Part shown: positions 8,164 to 14,869 of the stretch, one piece after another
How the letters are laid out: each line of letters opens with the position of its first letter
Position numbering within the stretch: the stretch's first letter is position 1
DNA from: Lichenicola sp964236105
GTDB taxonomy: Bacteria > Pseudomonadota > Alphaproteobacteria > Acetobacterales > Acetobacteraceae
Assembly (NCBI GenBank): GCA_964236105.1
Contig: CAXSBC010000007.1
Span: forward strand, 186,001 to 250,000
DNA length: 64,000 nt
Reading direction: 5' to 3'
Notes under the pieces: generated by a model
The model's database searches: none
The model's input: the letters and a program-made list of their open reading frames with translations, nothing else
What the model was told of the DNA's origin: nothing
Translations under genes and position numbers: made by a program

Positions 8164-9621
8164 CTACGGCGGAACACCCGTCAGGTCGACGAGGTCGGAG
8201 GCGAGTTCCCTGATGGGAGCGTCCCAGACAAACGGAGCCGGCTGGGTATAGATCCGCATGGTGCGATACCACGGACTGTCCGTTCGGCCGGGCAGCCATC
8301 GCCAGCACTGATCGTAGCGTGACAGCAGCCAGACCGGACGCCCCAGCGCCGCAGCCACATGGGCTGTCGAGGTGTCGACGGCGATCACGAGGTCCAGCAA
8401 CGATACGAGACCAGCCGTGTCGGCAAAGTCTGCGATCCGCGCGGTGTGATCGACGACATGAAGGCCAGGCGGCGGGTGTGTGACCGTGGCCTGCGGCTCG
8501 CCGAGCTGGAGGCTGTAGAACAGGACAGCCGGCGCCGCCGAGGCGAGGGGCGCGAAGCTGGCGAGGCCCATCGAGCGGCGGCGATCGATCAGCGTGTTCT
8601 CGAGGTGCCAGGGCCGCTTGCCGCCGGACCAGACCAGGCCGACCTTGACGGGAGCACGACGGCTCGACCCGGTGCGTGTCCGCCATGACGCCACGTCCGC
8701 CTCGACCAGCCCGTGCCAGTCCCGACATAGGGCCGCATCTGCCTGCAGGTATCCGCCGGCGAAAGGGACGCTATCGATGGTCGTTCGCAAGGCGTAGGGC
8801 AGGCTCATCACCGAGCAGGCGAGGTCGTGCGCCGGAACCGGCTCCTCGCTCGATACGATGGTCTCGACACCCGGCAGGCATGACAGCAGCCTGACCAGCG
8901 GCTTGGGCATCTGCACCACGACGCGGCAATCCATCTCCCGCAGCATCGGGATGTAGCGGCAGAACTGCACGCAGTCACCCAGGCCGGCCTCCCCGTGCAC
9001 CAGCAGGGTACGGCCTGCCAGCGGTTCGCCTTTCCAGCGCGGCGTGTTGAGAATGGCGGGAAGCATGTTGCTCGCGTGCAGCCGCCATTCGTACTCCGCA
9101 AAGCCGCGCAGGTAGTCGCCGGCGGCCAGGTAGGCCATGGCGCGCCAGGTCCGGATATCCGGGTCGCCAGGCGACAAGGACACGGCCATGTCGAAGAACG
9201 CGAGCGACTCCCGCGGCAGCCCGCGACGCCGAAGGGCAACGCCCAGACCGGACAGTGCTGGCCCGTGATCCGCCTTCAGACGGATGGCGTTGGAGAAGGC
9301 GGCGATGGCATCGTCGTAGCGCTGCAGTTCAAGGCTGACAGCCCCGAGATTGGACCACACTCCATGACGCTGCGGATCGAGAGCGACCGCTTGCTCCAGG
9401 ATGGGCAGGGCCTCGTCGAAGCGTCCCAGCTCCTTCAAGGCGCCGCCTAGATTCAGGAGCAGCCGGATATCATTGGGTCTGATCGGCACGACCGCGTTCA
9501 GGGCATGAACGGCCGCCGCATAATCCCGGTTCCGCAGGGCAGCGTCAGCCACAGCGATCAGTGCTGCGGGATCAATCCTGGCAGGTTGCATCACGGCATG
9601 GACTGCTGTCTTGCTGGGCAT
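8164..9621 (-). CDS. TPR-repeat protein with GT9-like glycosyltransferase domain
   Basis: About 485 residues from the ATG at 9621 (MPSKTAVHAV). The N-terminal 180 residues are tandem tetratricopeptide repeats, for example NLGGALKELGRFDEALPILE and NLGAVSLELQRYDDAIAAF. The C-terminal half has the glycosyltransferase-9/heptosyltransferase pattern: LLVHGEAGLGDCVQFCRY, KVGLVWSGG, and LVIAVDTSTAHVAAALGRPVW near the end. Such TPR-GT fusions modify surface glycans or proteins in alphaproteobacteria; the acceptor is unknown. The upstream frame to 9834 has low-complexity basic content, so the shorter start is preferred. ATG 9591 is an alternative. Confidence 0.82.
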   Translation of the reverse strand: MPSKTAVHAVMQPARIDPAALIAVADAALRNRDYAAAVHALNAVVPIRPNDIRLLLNLGGALKELGRFDEALPILEQAVALDPQRHGVWSNLGAVSLELQRYDDAIAAFSNAIRLKADHGPALSGLGVALRRRGLPRESLAFFDMAVSLSPGDPDIRTWRAMAYLAAGDYLRGFAEYEWRLHASNMLPAILNTPRWKGEPLAGRTLLVHGEAGLGDCVQFCRYIPMLREMDCRVVVQMPKPLVRLLSCLPGVETIVSSEEPVPAHDLACSVMSLPYALRTTIDSVPFAGGYLQADAALCRDWHGLVEADVASWRTRTGSSRRAPVKVGLVWSGGKRPWHLENTLIDRRRSMGLASFAPLASAAPAVLFYSLQLGEPQATVTHPPPGLHVVDHTARIADFADTAGLVSLLDLVIAVDTSTAHVAAALGRPVWLLSRYDQCWRWLPGRTDSPWYRTMRIYTQPAPFVWDAPIRELASDLVDLTGVPP

Positions 9622-9853
9622 TGATCTGATCCCGCATCCGCCCTTCCTATGCCCGAACTGACGGAACAAGTCGCGGATCGTTTCGTCCCTGCACAGTAAA
9701 CTGCTGCGCCAAAATCTGGAGGCGGCGCCGTGAGGGTGCGCCTGTGCAGATAACTGGTCGTTTTCCTGTTGATCGCCGTATTTCATGCCGGTTCTTCGTC
9801 GACGCGACCTGATTGGAACTCGCGGCATCACCACCAGGCTTCGAGCCGCCGGT

Positions 9854-10612
9854 TCATGACGTCGTGTCCGGCGCCCAGTACAGCACCCGTCGCAGGACCC
9901 GGTCGACGACGGTCCAGAGCAGGATCGTCATCACGGCGAGCACGAACAGGGCCGCGAACATGACGTCGGTCTGGATGCGTGCGTTGGCGTTCAGCATGAC
10001 GTAGCCGAGCCCGGACGAGGCGCCGACCCATTCGCCGACGACAGCCCCGATCGGCGCGATCGCGGTCGCCACGCGCAGGCCGGACGCGAATGACGGCAAC
10101 GCCGCCGGCAACCGGACGTGGCGAAGCATCGAGAGCGGGCCTGCATCCATCGTCCGTGCCAGGTCGAGCCAGCCGAGGTCGGTGCGACGCAGCCCGTCGG
10201 CGAAGGCGGCGGTGACGGGAAAGAAGATCACCAGCACCGCCATCACCACCTTCGAGCTCATGCCGAAGCCGAACCACAGCACCAGCAGCGGCGCCAGCGC
10301 GAACACCGGCACCGCCTGGCTCAGCAGCAGCAGCGGCATCAGCCAGCGCTGCAGCGAGGCCGAGAACACCATCGCCAGCGCGCAGGCGGCCCCCAGCAGC
10401 GTGCCGATCGCCAGACCCAGCGCCGTCTCGGTGAAGGTGGTCAGCGTGCTCCACAGCAGCAGGCTGCGCTGGTGCCACAGGGCCACGGCCACCGAGAGCG
10501 GGTCCGGCAGCAGGTAGGCCGGGATGTCGGCCCCGTGGCTGATCGACCACCAGACCAGGACCAGTCCCGCCAGCGTGACCAGCGGCCGCGCGGACCGGGC
10601 GAGGCGGTCCAT
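9854..10612 (-). CDS. ABC transporter permease, ThiX-like (SsuC/TauC family)
   Basis: A 252-residue inner-membrane permease with about six helices. The BPD-type EAA loop is visible as ADGLRRTDLGWLDLARTM. The ATG at 10612 overlaps the stop of the ATPase gene (TGATG); a GTG one codon earlier is also possible. The family includes sulfonate, taurine, nitrate and pyrimidine importers. Its operon ATPase is divergent from tenA, so import of a thiamine precursor such as hydroxymethyl- or formylamino-pyrimidine is the best guess (ThiX). No substrate-binding protein (ThiY) is encoded next to it. Confidence 0.83.
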   Translation of the reverse strand: MDRLARSARPLVTLAGLVLVWWSISHGADIPAYLLPDPLSVAVALWHQRSLLLWSTLTTFTETALGLAIGTLLGAACALAMVFSASLQRWLMPLLLLSQAVPVFALAPLLVLWFGFGMSSKVVMAVLVIFFPVTAAFADGLRRTDLGWLDLARTMDAGPLSMLRHVRLPAALPSFASGLRVATAIAPIGAVVGEWVGASSGLGYVMLNANARIQTDVMFAALFVLAVMTILLWTVVDRVLRRVLYWAPDTTS

Positions 10613-11385
10613 CACCGGCCCGGCCCGGTCAGCATGCGCATCAGCTGTCCCTGCGTGCGCAGCAGCTCCGGATCGTCGAGAGGACGCGGCGCGGTGCCGG
10701 GAACCGGGATCGGCGCTCCCAGCGCGGCGGGCTCGCCCGACAGCACGAGGAGGTGCTGCCCGAGCCGGCAGGCCTCGAGCGGATCATGGGTGATCATCAG
10801 CACGGTGCGGGCGACCAGCAGCTCGGCGGCGAGCTCCTGCACGCGCGCTCGGGTGAGGGTGTCGAGCGCCGAGAACGGCTCGTCCATCAGCACGAAGGGG
10901 CGGTCCTCGTAGAGCGTGCGGGCGATCGCCGCGCGCTGGCGCATGCCGCCCGAGAGCTGGGCCGGCAGGGCGCCGGCGCGATCCCGCAGCCCGACGCGTT
11001 CGAGCAGATGCAGCGCCCGGTCGCGATCCCGCGTCTCGCCGCGCAGCCGGGCGCCCAGCATGACGTTCTCGATCGCGGTCAGCCAGGGATAGAGCAGGTC
11101 CTGCTGGCCCATATACGCGATCCGCCCGGCAAGCGGCCTTCCGTCGGTGGCCACGACCCGACCGGAACTCGGCGCGTCGAGACCCGCGACGATCTTCAGC
11201 AGGCTGCTCTTGCCGACGCCGCTGGCGCCGAGCAGCACCACGAAGCTGCCGCCCTCGACGCTCAGCTCGAGGTCGCGAAACACCGTGTGCCGACCGTAGC
11301 GCAGCGTCAGCCGCTCGATGCGCAGGCCGGGCACGGCAGCGGCGCCGGCGGGTGCGGGACCGGTCTCCAGGGTGGCGGTGCTCAT
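10612..11385 (-). CDS. ABC transporter ATP-binding protein, ThiZ-like
   Basis: A 257-residue ATPase that would energise the adjacent ThiX-like permease. Walker A is GASGVGKSS, the Q-loop is YMGQQDLLYPW, the signature is LSGGMRQRAAIAR and Walker B is FVLMDEPFSALD. The start MSTATLETG at 11385 is preferred because the longer frame upstream crosses into the divergent tenA start. The division of roles (ATPase first, permease second, overlapping by one base) and the divergent tenA gene support thiamine-pyrimidine salvage. The sulfonate or nitrate families would look similar at this level. Confidence 0.85.
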   Translation of the reverse strand: MSTATLETGPAPAGAAAVPGLRIERLTLRYGRHTVFRDLELSVEGGSFVVLLGASGVGKSSLLKIVAGLDAPSSGRVVATDGRPLAGRIAYMGQQDLLYPWLTAIENVMLGARLRGETRDRDRALHLLERVGLRDRAGALPAQLSGGMRQRAAIARTLYEDRPFVLMDEPFSALDTLTRARVQELAAELLVARTVLMITHDPLEACRLGQHLLVLSGEPAALGAPIPVPGTAPRPLDDPELLRTQGQLMRMLTGPGR

Positions 11386-11497
11386 CGGGGCAGGGTAGTC
11401 CACATCGCGGGCGGCGGCATTCCCGGCCGCGAGCCTGCCGGTTGCCGGGTCGCCGACCTGCAAGACCGCACCGCGATGCAGAAAGGCGACCCCAGCC

Positions 11498-12202
11498 ATG
11501 GACAGCGACATCGACACCCGGTTTCCCAGCCTGACGCAGGGACTGTTCGGGCGGCTGCGACAGGGTGCGGCCGCGGAATGGGAGGCCTATGTCGGGCATC
11601 CCTTCGTTCGGGGGCTCGCCGACGGCACGCTGGCGCCTGCGCATTTCAGGCGCTTCCTGGTGCAGGACTATCTCTACCTGCTGCAATATGCCCGGGTCTG
11701 CGCGCTGGCGATCTACAAGAGCGACAGCGTGGACGACATGCGCGCCGCCGCCACGACGGTCTCGGGACTGCTGAACACCGAGCTGTCGATGCACCTGTCC
11801 TATTGCCGCGGCTGGGGCCTGGACGAGACGGCGCTGCAGGCCGAGCCCGCCTCGATCGAGCTGCTCGCCTATACCGGCTTCATGATCGACCGGGCGCAGG
11901 CGGGCGACCTGCTCGATCTGCTGGCGGTGCTGGCCGCCTGCCTCGGCGGCTATGCCGAGGTCGGGCTGCGGCTCGCCGCCGATCCGGCGACCCGGCGCGA
12001 CGGCAACCCGTACCTGTCCTGGATCGAGATGTATTCCGGCGACACCTATCTGGGCCTGGCGGAGGCCGGCATCGCCCGGCTGAACGCGATGGCCGAGGCC
12101 AGGGGCGGCGATGCCCGGTTCGCGGTCCTGCTGCGCGACTTCCGCACCACCGTGCGGCTCGAGGCGTCGTTCTGGACCGGAGCGATGGCCGGTCCGGCCT
12201 GA
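11498..12202 (+). CDS. tenA: TenA family aminopyrimidine aminohydrolase / thiaminase II
   Basis: TenA hydrolyses thiamine breakdown products such as aminomethyl-HMP to the HMP pyrimidine for re-use in thiamine synthesis. The 234-residue all-helical protein keeps the active-site residues: Asp57 and Tyr60 in VQDYLYLLQYARV, nucleophile Cys148 in LAACLGGYAEVG, and Glu222 in RLEASFWTGA. NPYLSWIEMYSGD matches the conserved C-terminal helix motif. It starts 112 bases from the divergent ThiZ-like ATPase. I looked for a TPP riboswitch in that gap on both strands and saw none. Confidence 0.92.
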   Translation: MDSDIDTRFPSLTQGLFGRLRQGAAAEWEAYVGHPFVRGLADGTLAPAHFRRFLVQDYLYLLQYARVCALAIYKSDSVDDMRAAATTVSGLLNTELSMHLSYCRGWGLDETALQAEPASIELLAYTGFMIDRAQAGDLLDLLAVLAACLGGYAEVGLRLAADPATRRDGNPYLSWIEMYSGDTYLGLAEAGIARLNAMAEARGGDARFAVLLRDFRTTVRLEASFWTGAMAGPA

Positions 12203-12263
12203 ACCGGCGGCAGATCCGTCCAGAAGTGCGGCACGGCTGTGGCGTCGAACCGTTGGCCGGGAC

Positions 12264-12725
12264 CTACAGGCCCAGCCCGGACAGGCCGGGATGATCGTCC
12301 GGTCGGCGTCCGAGCGGCCAGCGATACAGGCGGTCGGCTTCGGCGATCGGCAGGTCGTTGATGCTGGCGAACCGGGCATGCATCAGCCCTGCCTGGTCGA
12401 ACGCCCAGTTCTCGTTGCCGTAGGAGCGGAACCAGTTGCCGCTGTCGTCGCGCCATTCATAGGCGAAGCGCACGGCGATGCGGTCGGGCCCGTGGGCCCA
12501 CAGCTCCTTGATCAGCCTGTACTCGAGCTCCCGCCGCCACTTCCGGTCGAGGAAGCCGACGATCTCGGCGCGTCCGGTGACGAACTCGGCGCGGTTCCGC
12601 CAGCGGCTGTCGGGCGTGTAGGCGAGCGACACGCGCTCCGGATCGCGGCTGTTCCAGCCATCCTCGGCCGCGCGCACCTTGGCGGCGGCGCTGTCGTCGG
12701 TGAAAGGCGGGGCCAGGATGGTCAT
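12264..12725 (-). CDS. DUF1348 family protein (NTF2/SnoaL-like fold)
   Basis: A 153-residue protein covering the whole DUF1348 family. Recognisable blocks are KVRAAEDGWNSRDPERV, YTPDSRWRNRAEF, KWRRELEYRLIKELWA and the C-terminal NDLPIAEADRLYRWPLG. The family has a cone-shaped NTF2-like fold and is often annotated as a nuclear-transport-factor-2 superfamily protein; its physiological substrate is not established. It is convergent with tenA and followed on the same strand by a decayed glycerate-kinase gene. A link with thiamine salvage is not supported beyond proximity. Confidence 0.88.
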   Translation of the reverse strand: MTILAPPFTDDSAAAKVRAAEDGWNSRDPERVSLAYTPDSRWRNRAEFVTGRAEIVGFLDRKWRRELEYRLIKELWAHGPDRIAVRFAYEWRDDSGNWFRSYGNENWAFDQAGLMHARFASINDLPIAEADRLYRWPLGRRPDDHPGLSGLGL

Positions 12726-12767
12726 GCCGGTTCTCCTGCGGCGCCGGACGCCGATGCGGGCCGCGCC

Positions 12768-13314
12768 TCATGCGGCCAGGATGGCACGGAAGTCGTTGAC
12801 GTTGGTGCGTATCGGGTCGCCGAGCGCTTCGAACAGCCGGCAGCTGTCGTGCCGGTCGAGGACCGCCTGGGCGCCGAGCCCGGCCGCGATCGCGCGCGCC
12901 AGCGTCGCAGGACCGGCGACCGCGCCGGCGACGTCGCTGTTTGCCGTCGATCCCGTCGGTATCGGCGGCCAGCGCCCACAGCGCCGGCCGGGCGGCGGCG
13001 GCAACCGCGAAGCCGAGCAGGAACTCGGTGTTGCGGCCCTCGCGGCCGGCTCCGGTGCCCTGCAGCGTGACCGTGGTCTCGCCGCCGGACAGCAGCAGGG
13101 CCGACGGCCGCGCCGGATGGCCGTGCGTCGCCACGCAGGCGGCGATGCCGGCCAGCGCCCGCCCGGGTTCGCGGCTCTCGCCCTCCAGCGCGTCGCCCAG
13201 GATCAGCGGGGTCGTCCGCTTGGCGGCGCCGGCAGGTGCCGCGCCGGCACCGTCGCCAGGTCGGCCGAGGCGACGGCCGCGCGCAGCACCAGCCGCGCGG
13301 CTGCTGGTGCCGGG
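12768..13314 (-). pseudogene. Remnant of glycerate 2-kinase / hydroxypyruvate reductase (MOFRL family)
   Basis: Pieces of a MOFRL-type glycerate kinase lie in different frames. The N-terminal helix region (LVLRAAVASADLATVPARHL, near 13290-13220) joins almost directly to a C-terminal segment (TTPLILGDALEGESREPG) and then ALLLSGGETTVTLQGTG. The roughly 230 central residues of the family are missing. A further frameshift near 12945 separates ALAADTDGIDGK from the tail NSDVAGAVAGPATLARA...RTNVNDFRAILAA, which reaches the stop at 12768. With an internal deletion and at least two frame changes no functional enzyme is expected. It lies directly downstream of the tesA-like gene on the same strand. 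Confidence 0.82.
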
Positions 13315-14076
13315 TCATGGCCGTGCCGGGCCGCCCGGGACGGTCGTCGACGCGCCGTCCTGGCCGGGCGGCTGCGCGGCGCGGGCCCGGGCGACGAGCT
13401 GCAGCACCAGCGGCGTGATCCGGCGCACGATGATGTCGACGCCGGCCGGCAGCGGATGCAGGCCGTCGGGCTGGTTGAGCGTGCGGTCGCCGGCGACGCC
13501 TTGCAGGAAGAACGGGTCGTAGAGCAGACCCGGCCGGCGCGAGAGCCGGTCGAACACGCCGCGGAACGCGGCGCCGTAGGCAGCGCCCAGGTTCGGCGGC
13601 GCATACATGCCGCTCAGCAGCACCGGGATGCGCCGCGCGCCAAGCCGGTCGAGGATGGCGGCGAGGTTCTGCTGCATCTGGGCCGGATCGAGGCCGCGCA
13701 GCCCGTCATTGGCGCCGAGCTCGACGATGGCGGCATCGGGAGTGTCGCCGAGCGTCCAGTCCAGCCGCGCCAGGCCGCCGGCGCTGGTGTCGCCGGACAC
13801 GCCCGCATCGAGCACGGTCGCGTGTGCCCCGGCCGCGTCGAGCGCGGCCTGCAGCCGCACCACGAAGCCCTGCGCGTGCGCCAGCCCGTAGCCGGCGGTC
13901 AGCGAGTCGCCGAGGGCGAGGATGCGGATCGGGCGTGCCGGCGTCGCGGCGGCGGCATCGTCCGGCGCCCGGAAAACTTGCGTCAGCATCAGGCCGCCGA
14001 GAAGTGCTGCACCCCGTCGCAGCACCCATCGACGTCCCTTGGTGTGACGCCGCGCGCGGCCATATGGAACCCTCAT
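13315..14076 (-). CDS. tesA: SGNH-hydrolase arylesterase / multifunctional acyl-CoA thioesterase I (TesA-like)
   Basis: A 253-residue exported esterase/lysophospholipase of the GDSL class. The N-terminus carries RRWVLRRGAALLGGLML, a possible Tat-type or Sec signal peptide. The catalytic blocks are Ser58 in LALGDSLTAGYG, the oxyanion Gly/Asn block with Asn123 in LGANDGLRG, and Asp204/His207 in DGLHPLPAG. All four blocks are intact. It is divergent from an ABC ATPase-permease pair, exactly the tesA/ybbA-ybbP arrangement of Escherichia coli. The ATG at 14076 overlaps the ATG of the divergent gene by two bases, so one of the two starts may be a little further downstream. Confidence 0.88.
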   Translation of the reverse strand: MRVPYGRARRHTKGRRWVLRRGAALLGGLMLTQVFRAPDDAAAATPARPIRILALGDSLTAGYGLAHAQGFVVRLQAALDAAGAHATVLDAGVSGDTSAGGLARLDWTLGDTPDAAIVELGANDGLRGLDPAQMQQNLAAILDRLGARRIPVLLSGMYAPPNLGAAYGAAFRGVFDRLSRRPGLLYDPFFLQGVAGDRTLNQPDGLHPLPAGVDIIVRRITPLVLQLVARARAAQPPGQDGASTTVPGGPARP

Positions 14077-14869
14077 GGATGGATACATACCTTCGCGCGA
14101 TCGGCCGGTTCTCGTCGAGGCGCGCGACCTGTGGCTGACAGTGGCGAGCCGTCCGGACGCGGTCAACGCGGACTGGCGGCGGACGTTGCGCCGTCTGGCC
14201 CGGCCGGCGCGACGGTCCGACGACGATGCCCCCGGCGCGACGCTGGACATCGTGCGCGGCATGTCGCTGAGCGTGATGGGCGGCGAATCCGTGGGCGTGG
14301 TCGGTCCGTCCGGCTCCGGCAAGACCAGCCTGCTGATGCTGCTGGCCGGGCTGGAGCGGCCGACGCGCGGACAGGTGCTGGTCGACAACGTCGATCTGGC
14401 GTCGCTGGACGAGGATGCGCGCGCCCGCTTCCGGGGCCGGCGCATCGGCATCGTGTTCCAGTCCTTCCACCTGATCCCCACGATGAGCGCGCTGGAGAAT
14501 GTCGCGGTGCCGCTGGAGCTCGCGGGCCGCGCCGACGCGTTCGCCGTCGCCGAGGCGGCGCTGCGCCAGGTCGAGCTCGGCCACCGGCTGGGGCATCTGC
14601 CGGGCCAGCTTTCGGGCGGCGAGCAGCAGCGCGTGGCGCTGGCCCGTGCGTTCGCCCCGCGCCCGGCGCTGCTGCTGGCGGACGAGCCGACCGGCAATCT
14701 CGACGTGCGCACCGGCGAGAGCGTGCAGGACCTTTTGTTCGAGCTGCAGCGCCTGCATGGCACCGGACTGCTGCTGATCACCCATGATCCGGCCCTGGCG
14801 GCGCGCTGCGACCGGCGGCTCGCCGTTGCCGAGGGCTGCCTGCACGCGATCGGCGGGATCGCCGCGTGA
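14075..14869 (+). CDS. ybbA: ABC transporter ATP-binding protein (LolD/MacB-like, YbbA)
   Basis: A 264-residue ATPase of the FtsE/LolD/MacB class that works with FtsX-like permeases. Walker A is GPSGSGKTS (77-85), the signature is LSGGEQQRVALAR and Walker B is LLLADEPTGNLD. An insertion of about 35 residues after the first strand (residues 25-60, rich in Arg and Asp) is unusual. The stop overlaps the GTG start of the permease by three bases, so the two are co-translated. With tesA divergent upstream, the locus matches ybbA-ybbP, thought to export or extract lipid-linked or hydrophobic substrates. The substrate is unproven. Confidence 0.88.
   Translation: MDGYIPSRDRPVLVEARDLWLTVASRPDAVNADWRRTLRRLARPARRSDDDAPGATLDIVRGMSLSVMGGESVGVVGPSGSGKTSLLMLLAGLERPTRGQVLVDNVDLASLDEDARARFRGRRIGIVFQSFHLIPTMSALENVAVPLELAGRADAFAVAEAALRQVELGHRLGHLPGQLSGGEQQRVALARAFAPRPALLLADEPTGNLDVRTGESVQDLLFELQRLHGTGLLLITHDPALAARCDRRLAVAEGCLHAIGGIAA

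Noticed and set aside
11386..11497. TPP riboswitch between the ThiZ-like gene and tenA
   Set aside because: Neither strand shows the conserved CTGAGA or the downstream GAACCTGA-type block of the THI element.
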